Of a stretch of DNA of 64,000 bases, positions 34,803-43,345 are shown piece by piece. The position numbers and the translations under genes were made by a program. Source of the DNA: an uncultured Acidocella sp. (lineage in GTDB: Bacteria; Pseudomonadota; Alphaproteobacteria; Acetobacterales; Acetobacteraceae). Numbering within the stretch: the stretch's first letter is position 1; every line of letters begins with the position of its first letter. The stretch spans positions 19,769 through 83,768 of the forward strand of contig NZ_CAMIIE010000007.1 of NCBI RefSeq assembly GCF_946222605.1, written 5' to 3'. The notes under the pieces were generated by a model. It saw nothing but the letters and a program-made list of their open reading frames with translations. It had not been told where the DNA came from and did no database searches.

Positions 34803-34893
34803 CAAAAGTTTTTGGGGGTGTGGGGTGTTTTTTCAAAAACACCCCACAAACGTCTGGGATGTTGGCAACACCGCGCCAACACCCCAGAGATTT
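34803..34893 (+). repeat. Composite hairpin-family element, copy 4
   Basis: After the lipocalin stop: AAAAGTTTTTGGGGG, then stem TGGGGTG T5-6 C A5 CACCCCA (34821-34846), then a second hairpin CTGGGATGTTGGC (34854-34866) with GCCAACACCCCAG (34875-34887), one A-C mismatch. Both hairpins and their order match the element at 25201 read on its minus strand. It lies between convergent genes. Confidence 0.7.
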
Positions 34894-34897
34894 TGCG

Positions 34898-35752
34898 TTA
34901 ATACCAATCCCGGATGCGCCCACCGATCGCCCCGGCGACAGCGGCGATGAAGGCACCGATGAGCGCCGAGAAGAAGGTGTAGATCGCCGCCGCAGCAGCA
35001 CTCTTGCGCGCCGCATTGGCCACCTGCTTGGCCTTGGTGATGTCGGCCTGCTCATGCGTCAGCACATCATTCACCCGGGCCTGGGCGGAGGCCTGGTCCA
35101 TGCCGGTCGCGGCCATCACCAACGTCGCCAGATAATCCTTGTCGGCTTGCGGGGCGTTGCCGGTGACGGCGGATTGCGTCAGCACCGCGCTGGCATCGTC
35201 GCGGATCTGCTGCGGGGTCATGCCCGGCAGCGACAGCCCGGCAGCCGTACCGCCGCTGCCGGACGGCGCCGGACGCAGCAACTCGCTCAGATAATAGGTC
35301 TGGGCGATCTTGGTGTCCGCCGCCTTGGAGGCCGCATCGGAACCGAGCCGGACGGCGTTCGAGCCAGCCATGGCCAGCGCGCCGACCGTGATCAGCAGCG
35401 CCACCGCCCAGGCCAGGAAGCCATGCGCGGTATCGCGGAAGCCGACTTCATCGGTATGCACCGCCACCCATTTGGTGCGCAGCCGCCCGGCGATGAAGCC
35501 GCCGAAGAACGACGCCACCCATTGCACGATGATCAGCCACACCGCCGCCATGATGGTGAAGCCCACCGCCGAAACACCCTGGCCAGCCCAGGGAGAAACG
35601 GAAGCGAGGCCAAGACCGGCGCCAAGGATGGTGAGAATGATGGCGATCGCCGCGGCGGCGACACCGCCCGCGAAAATCGCCGCCCAGGACACAGCGGACT
35701 GGCTCGAAACCGGCGCCGCCGTCTCAACCGGCGTTGCGTAAACCTCGCTCAT
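34898..35752 (-). CDS. Conserved-type membrane protein of unknown function
   Basis: 284 residues from ATG 35752 (GAGGAG upstream). Predicted helices at about 20-45, 50-85, 110-130 and 245-275. Between the last two lies a soluble helical region (about 140-240) rich in Ala/Gln, partly coiled-coil. The C-terminus ends AIGGRIRDWY, with Gly-rich helix packing. No family recognised. It follows a 24-codon membrane-peptide gene by 10 nt, so the two are probably co-expressed. Confidence 0.7.
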   Translation of the reverse strand: MSEVYATPVETAAPVSSQSAVSWAAIFAGGVAAAAIAIILTILGAGLGLASVSPWAGQGVSAVGFTIMAAVWLIIVQWVASFFGGFIAGRLRTKWVAVHTDEVGFRDTAHGFLAWAVALLITVGALAMAGSNAVRLGSDAASKAADTKIAQTYYLSELLRPAPSGSGGTAAGLSLPGMTPQQIRDDASAVLTQSAVTGNAPQADKDYLATLVMAATGMDQASAQARVNDVLTHEQADITKAKQVANAARKSAAAAAIYTFFSALIGAFIAAVAGAIGGRIRDWY

Positions 35753-35762
35753 TGCGATCTCC

Positions 35763-35837
35763 TCAGTGGAAGAGCAGGAGCAGGATGATGATGATCGGCA
35801 GCGGAATGCCAAGCAGCCAGAGCAGGATATACGGCAT
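35763..35837 (-). CDS. 24-residue hydrophobic membrane peptide
   Basis: ATG 35837 to TGA 35763. The peptide starts MPYILLWLLGIPLPI and is almost wholly hydrophobic, ending in Phe-His, so it would be a single membrane helix. A strong AAGGGGGT lies about 10 nt before the ATG, and the stop overlaps the GAGGAG of the next gene (TGAGGAG). This spacing suggests a real small protein, possibly with a regulatory or complex role with the downstream membrane protein. No family name is claimed. Confidence 0.6.
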   Translation of the reverse strand: MPYILLWLLGIPLPIIIILLLLFH

Positions 35838-36170
35838 TGCAGAACCCCCTTGAGCAAATATTGTTGCCGGGCAGATTTTGGCCCCGCGCGCCTGGCTTCA
35901 AGCGATGGCCTCCATAGATGACGGGAATGACATGGCGGCGTTAGCGCGGCCGTGGTTGGGCGGCATTTGCGGTTGAAATTCCCCTTTATTTTTCTTGAAA
36001 TTTTTCAATGGACGGTGGCGTTGAAGCGGCTCACCCTCCCTAAACGTTTTGCCGCCCTTTTTGAAAAAAGCGCCGCCCGCTCCGGCGGCTTTCCACCCCT
36101 GCGCCGCGGAGGCGGAATCTTTGCCGCCTCCGCCCAAAACCTTTGCTCTAAATTATTTGTGAGCCGTTTG
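35838..36170. other. 333-bp intergenic region
   Basis: Upstream of the 24-residue peptide gene (35838-36041) the sequence is comparatively AT-rich in places and should hold its promoter, though no clear -35/-10 pair stands out. The rest is taken up by a hairpin-rich element at 36042-36147. No convincing ORF was found. Confidence 0.6.
36042..36147 (-). repeat. Hairpin-rich element related to the intergenic family, copy 5
   Basis: Read on the minus strand after the 36171 gene: AAAGGTTTTGGGCGG, a stem GGAGGCGG (36109-36116) with CCGCCTCC (36124-36131), a GC-rich middle with CCGCCGG/CCGGCGG complementarity, then CTTTTTTCAAAAAGG (36057-36071). It has the flank and core of the other copies but a longer interior. 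Confidence 0.55.
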
Positions 36171-38057
36171 TTAGAAGCCGAACATATGGTCGAGCGAGAA
36201 ACCGCCGGACGCATCCTCAAGCCCATGGAACCCGAACAGCCGGCAAGTGACATCGCGGATCAGCACATAGCCGGTCTCGCCCGCCGCACTCAGAGACGCT
36301 TCCGAAAAATGCTGTCGCGGCCTGACGATCTGTGAACCGGAACAAGCGATGGCAAGCTGCGCCGTCTCCAGCTTCACCCCCTGCCCATCATAGAGTTCCA
36401 GCGCCGTGCTGGAGCTTGCCAGCCACGGGCCGGAAGCCGGGTAGATCAGCACGCAGAAACTCTCGCGCCCGCCAAAGCCCAGCTTCAGGAACAGCCTGGT
36501 GGAGAGGCCCGGTGGCTTGCCGGTATAGCTCTGCGGCTCGTTCTTATAGACCATCAGCGTGTTGAAAATATGCGCGCCGAAGCTGCTCTCCGCCGCATGG
36601 CCGCTGGCGCGGTCCTCGAACCGGAAGAGCGCGTGCAGCCAGCCATCCGCCTCCCCGCCCTCGCGGAAATCATAGACCAGCTCGGCATGGCCGCCATCGG
36701 GCAGCGCGTCCGGGGCCAGCACATCGTCGAGATCCACCGCGAGATCATGGTCGCGCGGCAAACGGCCGAGGAATTTATCCGCGATCTTGCGGCCATCCGG
36801 CGCGAACACGTCCAGGCGCAGCGGCATGTCGCGCTCCGCCTCCACCATCGGGGTGGGCAGCGCGATGGTGCGGAAACGCCCACGCGGCAAAATCGGGAAA
36901 GGCAGCAGAAAGCCGCGCCCCATCGCCGGATGCAGGGTCTTGATGCCGGGATCGGGTTTCAGATCCGCGCGCTCGACATTCACATGCGCGATGCGGGTGC
37001 GCCCATCGCGCACCACCTCATAGCGCGGGCGCACCACATGGCGGCCGGCCAACACCTCCAGCTGGGCGGGCCAGCGCAGATCCGGAAACAGCTCGGCCAC
37101 GTCCAAAGCGCGGGTGGCGAAAGGCGGGATCTCCTCGGCCAGCGCCACCGGGGCATCGGCGCCCATGCGGTCCAGCGCGAAATCCCCGGCCGGGATCGGC
37201 ACGGCATGGCTGTTCTGGACCCAGAGGATCACCCGCTCATCCGCGCGCGGCGCCGGCAGCCCGGCGAAACGCGCCGAGGGCCAGGCATTGGCGTCATGGG
37301 TGCAAGAGAGCGAGGCGCCGTTATCCGTGGCGTAGGTATCCAGCGCGTATTTCACCACATCATGGCCCGCCACACCGATGGCGTGGATGAAAAGCTGGCC
37401 AATGAACGGCTTGAGGCCAAAACGCGCGCGGATCTCGCGGCTATCCAGCACATAGCCGCCAGTGCCGGGCGGCGCGCTCTGTGACCATTCGGCGAGGATC
37501 TGCCCGCCCTGGCCGAACAATATATGCTGGAACAGCACCTCCTTCGCCCCATAGCCGGCCCAGTAATTGGCCGTGGTCAGGCGGGTGGCGAAGCGGTCAT
37601 CATCGCGGAAAAACACGAAATTGGTGGCGAAATTGCGCGGCTCCAGATAGCGCTTCGGCTCGGAGAGCCAGGCTTCCGGCAGCTTCACCGCATCCAGCGT
37701 CACCAGCTCGGCCCCTGGCGGCAGCAGCGCGTGCAGATGCTGGGCGCGCTTGGCGGCATCGAAGGCGGCCAGCAGCACCGTGCTCACCCGCGCCTGCGGC
37801 AGCTCGGTCAACGGCCGGGCGATATACCCGGCGCGTGGCTGGCCCAGCGCCAGCGTGTCCTGCACATAGAGCCCCTCGATCTCGAAATCCGGGCAGAGGG
37901 CGAGCAGCGGGCCGGCGATGCCGTCCGGGTCGAACAAGGCCACCGCCCCGGCGCGCGCGGCGAGGTCGGCCAGCGCCTTGGCCGCCAGAGGATGCGAAAG
38001 CGCCTTATAGACGACATTGCCGCCGCGCAGATTGTCGAAAGTCTCGATATCCAGCAT
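36171..38057 (-). CDS. Large protein of unknown function
   Basis: 628 residues, soluble, no signal peptide or membrane helix seen. The N-terminal half (1-230) has alternating alpha/beta segments that could be Rossmann-like (ALFDPDGIAG, VSTVLLAAFDAAK). The C-terminal half is beta-rich, with repeated strands such as RFRTIALPTPMVEAE and ESFCVLIYPASGPWLASSSTALELYD. Not recognised. It follows an ELM1-family gene by 3 bp, and the two are surely co-transcribed. The pair is flanked by an aspartoacylase-like gene and a GT39 gene, hinting at envelope or surface carbohydrate work, which is inference. Confidence 0.8.
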   Translation of the reverse strand: MLDIETFDNLRGGNVVYKALSHPLAAKALADLAARAGAVALFDPDGIAGPLLALCPDFEIEGLYVQDTLALGQPRAGYIARPLTELPQARVSTVLLAAFDAAKRAQHLHALLPPGAELVTLDAVKLPEAWLSEPKRYLEPRNFATNFVFFRDDDRFATRLTTANYWAGYGAKEVLFQHILFGQGGQILAEWSQSAPPGTGGYVLDSREIRARFGLKPFIGQLFIHAIGVAGHDVVKYALDTYATDNGASLSCTHDANAWPSARFAGLPAPRADERVILWVQNSHAVPIPAGDFALDRMGADAPVALAEEIPPFATRALDVAELFPDLRWPAQLEVLAGRHVVRPRYEVVRDGRTRIAHVNVERADLKPDPGIKTLHPAMGRGFLLPFPILPRGRFRTIALPTPMVEAERDMPLRLDVFAPDGRKIADKFLGRLPRDHDLAVDLDDVLAPDALPDGGHAELVYDFREGGEADGWLHALFRFEDRASGHAAESSFGAHIFNTLMVYKNEPQSYTGKPPGLSTRLFLKLGFGGRESFCVLIYPASGPWLASSSTALELYDGQGVKLETAQLAIACSGSQIVRPRQHFSEASLSAAGETGYVLIRDVTCRLFGFHGLEDASGGFSLDHMFGF

Positions 38058-38060
38058 TCA

Positions 38061-38990
38061 CTAAACTCCGAGGCGCCGGCGCAGCTCCTGGCCCGCCCAT
38101 TCCGTGTCATCCAGGGGGGCTGTATCCCACAGCTCCAGCCGCCCGGCAAAATCCCGCACCCGGCCATCCCGCACCAGAGCGTCCATGAAGGCGCCGATGC
38201 GCGCGGATTTGCCCGGCAGCCGCGCCAGAAAGACCGGCGCGCTGGTGGCCACGGCCTCGGAGACCATGGAGACGCTGTCCGCGGTGACGATGATGGCATC
38301 GGCGCAGGCGAGCATGCCGAAATACGGGTTCTCGCCGGTAAAATCCCAGATCCAGGCGCCCAGCGGTTCCAGCGCCGCGCGCAGGCTGGCGACCACTTCA
38401 GGCGCGGTGCGGCGCGAGGGCGTGATCATCAGCCCCGCCCCCTGCCGCGCCAGCGCCGCCAGCTGGGCGGCGAGCGCCTGGCCCTCGGCGGCCTCGAATT
38501 TATAGCGCCCGTTGGAGCCGCCCAGCAGCACGGCCACCAGAGGCCGGGGCAGATGCGCGAAACGCGGCGCCCAGATCGCTCTCTCCGCCGCCAGCCGCGC
38601 CTGCGTCACGCGGTGCAGGGCGGTGCGGGTGACGATGACATTCGGCCCCGCGATGCCGTCATGCCGGCCGGCCAGAATCGCATCGAATTTCGAAAGCGCC
38701 ATGCGCGGATGCTGAATGCACACCGCCCTCACCTCGCGCGACCGCAAGGCCGCCGCCACCCGCGCTCCAGCCCCGCCGGCGCCGATCACCACCGGCGGCA
38801 GCGGTCCGGCGAACAGCGCCGGCGCCACCGCCCAGCGCGGATTGAACCAGAAATTGGTGGGGATATGGGCCCAGGCGGTGCGAAAGCGCAGCGGCCGGAA
38901 TTCCGCCGCCAGCCCGGCCGCCTCGGCCAGCCCCAGCGCCTGGGATTTCAGCCCGGCCAGATCGGTACAGATGATGCGCGCGTCAAGCAT
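38061..38990 (-). CDS. ELM1/GtrOC1-family putative glycosyltransferase-like protein
   Basis: 309 residues from ATG 38990 (MLDARIICTDLAG). It matches the DUF1022 family, named after plant mitochondrial fission factor ELM1: AALRSREVRAVCIQHPRMALSKFDAILAGRHDG, VAVLLGGSNGRYKF and CADAIIVTADSVSMVSEAVATSAPVFL, the last being like nucleotide-sugar transferase binding sites. Bacterial function is unproven; a GT-B fold is likely. It is the first gene of a two-gene unit with the 628-residue protein. An in-frame start at 39029 is less likely. Confidence 0.82.
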   Translation of the reverse strand: MLDARIICTDLAGLKSQALGLAEAAGLAAEFRPLRFRTAWAHIPTNFWFNPRWAVAPALFAGPLPPVVIGAGGAGARVAAALRSREVRAVCIQHPRMALSKFDAILAGRHDGIAGPNVIVTRTALHRVTQARLAAERAIWAPRFAHLPRPLVAVLLGGSNGRYKFEAAEGQALAAQLAALARQGAGLMITPSRRTAPEVVASLRAALEPLGAWIWDFTGENPYFGMLACADAIIVTADSVSMVSEAVATSAPVFLARLPGKSARIGAFMDALVRDGRVRDFAGRLELWDTAPLDDTEWAGQELRRRLGV

Positions 38991-39074
38991 GATGCGCTGG
39001 GCTTTGCGGGGTGCGCGCGCGCCCGTCAACCCGGCCGGATTGCGCCGGCCTCCGGCTTCGCTAGAGTGCTGTTC

Positions 39075-40037
39075 ATGACGACAGGCTCCGCCCCCGCCCT
39101 GCCGAATGACCTGCCCTTCTTCACGGTGGACATTCCGCCGCCGGATCTATCCGCCCATTTGCAGGGCAATACCGGGGTGCAAGGCTTCACCTGCCGCGAT
39201 TCCGGCCGCCCCGGCCCGCATGTGGTGCTGGTGTCGTTAATCCACGGCAATGAATTCGCCGGCGCCATCGTGCTAAAGGAGCTGCTGGAGAGCGGCTTCA
39301 CCCCGCTTTGCGGCAAGGTCACGCTCGGCTTCGCCAACCTCGCCGCCTATGCCCGTTTCGATGCCGCCAACCCGATCGCCTCGCGCTATGTCGAAGAGGA
39401 TATGAACCGGGTCTGGGATGATTTCGCTTTGTTCGGAGTGCGCCGCTCGGCGGAGCTGGACCGGGCGCGGGAGATCAAGCCGATCATCGATTCGGCCGAC
39501 ATGCTGCTGGATCTGCATTCCATGCTCTGGCCCTCGATGCCGGTGCTGCTTTGCGGCGCCGGGCCGCGCGGGCGGGCGCTGGGCCAGGCGGTGGGCACGC
39601 CGGGGCTGGTGGTGGCCGATACCGGCCATGCCGGCGGCAAAAGGCTGATCGATTATGGCCGCTTCACCGAGGCCAGCCCCAATGGCGCCGCCTGCCTGCT
39701 GGTGGAGGCCGGGCCGCATTGGCGCCAAAGCGCCGTGGCGCAGAGCCGGGCAAGCGTGATGGCGCTGCTGCGCCATGCCGGGATGATCGAAGGGCCGGCT
39801 CCGACGCCGTCATCGCACTTCGCCGAGGTGGTGAGCGTGATCACCGCGCGGACCAACCGGTTTGCCTTCGTGCGGGATTTTGTCGGGGGCGAGGTGATCG
39901 CGCAGGCGGGGACGCTGATCGCGCATGACGGCGACGCCGAAATCCGCACGCCGGAGGATGATCTGATCATGATCATGCCGAGCCTGAAGGTAAGCCACGG
40001 ACACACGGCGGTACGCCTGGCGCGGCCGATAAAATAA
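39075..40037 (+). CDS. Succinylglutamate desuccinylase/aspartoacylase family protein
   Basis: Zinc carboxypeptidase-fold (M14-like) deacylase. 320 residues from ATG 39075. Zinc ligands HGNE (His57, Glu60) and a His in MLLDLHSML (about 143). The catalytic Glu is in CLLVEAGPHW. A C-terminal beta domain ends MIMPSLKVSHGHTAVRLA. The substrate is not clear; members deacylate N-acyl amino acids. Upstream open frame is antisense shadow. Confidence 0.88.
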   Translation: MTTGSAPALPNDLPFFTVDIPPPDLSAHLQGNTGVQGFTCRDSGRPGPHVVLVSLIHGNEFAGAIVLKELLESGFTPLCGKVTLGFANLAAYARFDAANPIASRYVEEDMNRVWDDFALFGVRRSAELDRAREIKPIIDSADMLLDLHSMLWPSMPVLLCGAGPRGRALGQAVGTPGLVVADTGHAGGKRLIDYGRFTEASPNGAACLLVEAGPHWRQSAVAQSRASVMALLRHAGMIEGPAPTPSSHFAEVVSVITARTNRFAFVRDFVGGEVIAQAGTLIAHDGDAEIRTPEDDLIMIMPSLKVSHGHTAVRLARPIK

Positions 40038-40058
40038 AGCGCTGTAAAAGCGTGGATA

Positions 40059-40096
40059 TCAAAAAAAGCCTGAGGCTCGAGCCCTCAGCGGCGCCT
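40059..40096. terminator. Possible bidirectional terminator between convergent genes
   Basis: A run of A (40061-40067) followed by an imperfect hairpin CTGAGGCTCGAGCCCTCAG (40070-40088), one bulged C. The A run would give a T tract for the minus-strand gene. The plus-strand side lacks one. Confidence 0.4.
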
Positions 40097-40115
40097 GCAA
40101 AAAGCCCGGAAATTT

Positions 40116-41597
40116 TTACGCCTGCGGCGCTTTCTTCATATCGGTGCCGATGAATGTCGGAATCGCCAGCAGCATCTGGCCGTGATCCAGCACCGGCAAT
40201 ACCGGCCCCGGCCTCAGACTCGCAAAATCTGGCGCGAAACGCTCATAAGTTTGCATTAACGCGCCCGGCATCGCGATGATCAGCACATCCTTGCCCAGCA
40301 AACTCTCAGGCGACGTCGTGAACGCGAACTGGTGCGGCTCCGGCCCGAACACCGTCACCGGCAGCGCGATCCCGTCGCGGCGCAACGCATAGCCGATCTT
40401 CCCGGCATCGAACCAGCGCTGCGCGGCAACCGCGGCGATCCCCGGCGGCAGCGCCGGGCCGATGCTGGTCCAGTCCACCGCCTGCAGCATCGGCGATTTG
40501 CCGGGCTTGAAGCTATGCGCCAGCAAAGGCGGCAGCCCGAACTGCACCAGCGCCACGATGATCAAGGACGCCGCCACCAGCAACCCGCCAGTGATGGCGG
40601 CCACAATCCGCAGCATCCGAACCGAGCGGCGCGTCGCCCAGTCCCCCAGCAGCGGGAACAGCATCAGATAGCCGGGTGCGGCCCAGTGAAACAGAATATG
40701 GGTGGAGGACCAGAACCCGACCACGGCGAATAGCAGCACCGGGATGATCGCCGCCCAGCCCAGCAGCCAGGAGACCCGCGCCGCCGACCCCGCCAGAAAG
40801 GCGCGGACCAGCAGCCAGACCATCGGCGCCCAAAGCCAGGGCAGCACGAACAACGCCTCCCCGCCCCAGATGGAAAACGGCATCAGCGGCCGGATCCGCA
40901 ACCCCTCGGCCCGACCGCCCTGATAGCCAAAACTCGCCCAATGATGCTGCGCATTCCACACCACCACCGGCGCGAACAGCGCCAGCGCCAGCACCACACC
41001 CAGCCACGGCCAGGGCCGCGCCAGAGCGCGCCGGCTCACAGGGTCCAGCAACACGCCCAGCGCGGCGCCCGTCAGCACCAGCGCCGCGCTGTATTTGGAG
41101 AGCATGGCCAGCCCGGCGAACAGCCCGGCCGCCAGCCACCAGCGTGGCGCCGGCTTGCCCTCCGGCAGCCCCAGCGCGCGGATCAGCGCGTAAAGGAACG
41201 CCAAAAGCGCGGTATTCAGCGGTCCGTCCGGCAGCACCCAGGTCCCGAAGGCCAGGGAAAAGACCGGGGACAGGCTGTAAGCCAGCACCGCCCAGAACGC
41301 CGCCTTCACGCCGAACAGCCGCGCCGTGATCAGATAAAGCAGCCAGGAGGCAACGCCGGAGAGCAGCACGAAGGGCAGCCGCACCACGATCGGCGCCGCC
41401 GACCCGAACAGATGCCGCGCCCCCAGCTCCAGCCACCAGGAGGCCAAGGGATGGTCGAAATAGGACGAGGCGAAATGCGAACTCGCCGCCACCATATAGC
41501 TTTCATCGATCCCCAGCCCGGAGAATCCGGCCAGAATCAGCCGGAACAGCAGTGCGGTGAGGACGACCAGCAGGGCAGATTTCATGCGCGCCTGCAT
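40116..41597 (-). CDS. Glycosyltransferase family 39 (ArnT/PMT-like) membrane protein
   Basis: 493 residues from ATG 41597; ATG 41585 is also possible. About eleven to twelve helices. The first loop has the catalytic-type acidic pair in SGLGIDESYMVA, and YFDHPLASWWLELGARHLFG matches GT39 enzymes using polyprenyl-phosphate sugars (the YFDHPP-type motif of ArnT-like proteins). Probably modifies lipid A or other envelope glycans on the periplasmic side. The sugar is unknown. Divergent from prfB. Confidence 0.88.
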   Translation of the reverse strand: MQARMKSALLVVLTALLFRLILAGFSGLGIDESYMVAASSHFASSYFDHPLASWWLELGARHLFGSAAPIVVRLPFVLLSGVASWLLYLITARLFGVKAAFWAVLAYSLSPVFSLAFGTWVLPDGPLNTALLAFLYALIRALGLPEGKPAPRWWLAAGLFAGLAMLSKYSAALVLTGAALGVLLDPVSRRALARPWPWLGVVLALALFAPVVVWNAQHHWASFGYQGGRAEGLRIRPLMPFSIWGGEALFVLPWLWAPMVWLLVRAFLAGSAARVSWLLGWAAIIPVLLFAVVGFWSSTHILFHWAAPGYLMLFPLLGDWATRRSVRMLRIVAAITGGLLVAASLIIVALVQFGLPPLLAHSFKPGKSPMLQAVDWTSIGPALPPGIAAVAAQRWFDAGKIGYALRRDGIALPVTVFGPEPHQFAFTTSPESLLGKDVLIIAMPGALMQTYERFAPDFASLRPGPVLPVLDHGQMLLAIPTFIGTDMKKAPQA

Positions 41598-41666
41598 CGC
41601 AACCGCAGACCGGCTTGGCAAGCCAGGCCACTACCAATTCCCCCGCCATGCGCGTATATCCGCGCA

Positions 41667-42798
41667 ATGTCCGCTGAATCCATCCAACTGAATGAGCAGA
41701 TCGGCCGCTCGGTCGCCCTGCTGAGGAGGCATCTTTGACTGGGATGCCGCAGTCCTAAAGCTCGCTGAGCTGAACCACCGGGCCGAAGACCCGAATCTCT
41801 GGAACGATGCCGAGGCCGCCCAGGCGGTGATGCGCGAGCGCAACCGCCTCGCCTCGATGGTCGAGGGCGTGAATGCCATCGAAACCGAAACCAAGGACAC
41901 GCTCGAACTGATCGAGCTGGCCGAGGCCGAGGGCGATGAGGGCATGGTCAAAGACGGCATCGCCACGCTGGAGCGCCTGGCCGCCACCGCCAAGGAGAAG
42001 GAGATCGAATCCCTGCTCTCCGGCGAGGCCGATAGCCGGGATGCCTTCATCGAAATCAATGCCGGCGCCGGCGGTACCGAGGCGCAGGACTGGGCCCAGA
42101 TGCTGGCGCGCATGTATCTGCGCTGGGCCGAGCGCAAGGGCTTCAAGACCGAGATCATGGAAGAATCCGAGGGCGAACAGGCCGGGATCAAATCCATGAC
42201 CATCCAGATCTTCGGCACCAACGCCTATGGCTGGCTGAAGACCGAAGCCGGGGTGCACCGGCTGGTGCGCATCTCCCCCTTCGATGCCAATGCCAGGCGG
42301 CAGACCAGCTTTGCCTCGGTCTGGGTCTATCCGGTGGTCGATGACACGATCGAGATCGAGATCAACCCGGCGGACCTGAAAGTGGACACGTTCCGCGCCT
42401 CGGGTGCCGGCGGCCAGCACGTGAACAAGACCGAATCGGCGATCCGCATCACCCATATCCCGACCGGCATCATCGTCGCCTGCCAGACCGACCGCTCCCA
42501 GCACCGCAACCGCGCCACCGCGATGAACATGCTGAAGGCGCGTATGTATGAGCAGGAGCTGCAGAAGCGCGAAGCCGCCTCCGCCGCCACCGAAGCCGCC
42601 AAAACCGATATCGGCTGGGGCCACCAGATCCGCTCTTATGTGCTCGCACCTTACCAGCTGGTGAAGGATCTGCGCAGCAACCATGAAAGCGGTAACCCGG
42701 CCGCGGTGCTGGACGGCGCGCTGGACCCGTTCCTGGCCTCCTCGCTGGCGGCCCGCGTGGGTGCCACGCGCTCCGAAGCCTCGGCAATGGCGGAGTAA
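41667..42798 (+). CDS. prfB: Peptide chain release factor 2, with programmed +1 frameshift
   Basis: Recognises UGA/UAA stop codons and releases the peptide. Frame one runs from ATG 41667 for 23 codons to an in-frame TGA at 41736. Translation must shift +1 at CTT-TGAC to continue from 41737 to 42798, giving about 376 residues. Second-frame motifs: SPF anticodon-mimic in RISPFDANARRQ, and GGQ in SGAGGQHVNKTESAIRI. The classic autoregulatory arrangement (low RF2 favours the shift) is intact. ATG and SD are unremarkable. Confidence 0.95.
41724..41739 (+). promoter_or_regulatory. RF2 programmed frameshift site
   Basis: AGGAGG (41724-41729), a 3-nt spacer CAT, then CTTTGAC (41733-41739): the internal Shine-Dalgarno with the same spacing as the E. 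coli prfB site, which pulls the ribosome +1 at the slow UGA. Confidence 0.93.
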
Positions 42799-42823
42799 AA
42801 AAGGGGCCGAAAGGCCCCTTTTT
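42797..42823 (+). terminator. Intrinsic terminator after prfB
   Basis: AAAAAAGGGGCC, GAAA loop, GGCCCCTTTTT: perfect GC stem followed by a T tract, immediately after the prfB stop. It can also act on the opposite strand. Confidence 0.85.
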
Positions 42824-42836
42824 ATTTGTACAAGAG

Positions 42837-42880
42837 TTGGGGGATTTTTGAAAAAATCCCCCAAACCCCCTTAAACTTTT
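42837..42880 (-). repeat. Intergenic hairpin-family element, copy 6
   Basis: Stem TTGGGGGATTTTT, G, AAAAAATCCCCCAA (42837-42863), then CCCCCTTAAACTTTTG. On the minus strand it follows hsp20 with the AAAAGTTTAAGGGGG flank first. The outer stem here carries GGGGGA/TCCCCC instead of GC pairs used elsewhere. Confidence 0.7.
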
Positions 42881-42886
42881 GCGCTG

Positions 42887-43345
42887 TTACGCGGCGTGTG
42901 GCAGGGCCGGTGTCTCTACCGTCTGCGGCGCAGCCTTGGCGGTGACAATCTCGATGCGGCGCGGCTTGGCGCTTTCCGGTATCACCCGGCGCAGGCTCAC
43001 ATTCAGCAAGCCGTTATTCAGCTCCGCCCCATCCACCACCATATGCTCGGCGAGCACAAACCGGCGCTGGAAGGCCCGGGTGGCGATACCGCGATGCAGG
43101 AACTCGCCCTTCGCCTCCTCGGCCAAATGGCCGGCGACCAGAAGCGCGTTATCCTTCACCGTAACCTCGATATTTTCCGGCGCGAAACCCGCCACGGCGA
43201 GACTGACCCGGTAGGAATCCTCGCCGGTCTTTTCGATATTGTAAGGCGGATAGCTGGCGGAATCCTGCGGCAGCGTATCCACGAGCCGGGCAAGACGATC
43301 AAACCCAACAGCGGTACGGAACAAAGGCGCGAAATCATACGTCAT
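42887..43345 (-). CDS. Small heat-shock protein Hsp20
   Basis: 152 residues. Alpha-crystallin domain from about 35 to 130 (PYNIEKTGEDSYRVSLAVAGFAPENIEVTVKDNALLVAGH ... GIATRAFQRRF), with the C-terminal IxI-like anchor region IEIVTA. ATP-independent holdase that prevents aggregation. The N-terminal MTYDFAPLFRTAVGFDRL is the IbpA-type start. Its leader carries a ROSE-like thermometer and heat-shock promoter. Confidence 0.94.
   Translation of the reverse strand: MTYDFAPLFRTAVGFDRLARLVDTLPQDSASYPPYNIEKTGEDSYRVSLAVAGFAPENIEVTVKDNALLVAGHLAEEAKGEFLHRGIATRAFQRRFVLAEHMVVDGAELNNGLLNVSLRRVIPESAKPRRIEIVTAKAAPQTVETPALPHAA

Noticed and set aside
37524..39074. Long plus-strand extension upstream of the aspartoacylase gene
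   Set aside because: It is antisense to the ELM1 and 628-residue genes; the first enzyme-like sequence begins at ATG 39075.
41667..42798. prfB as a frameshifted pseudogene
   Set aside because: The shift occurs at the canonical programmed site with an internal Shine-Dalgarno, and all motifs downstream are intact.
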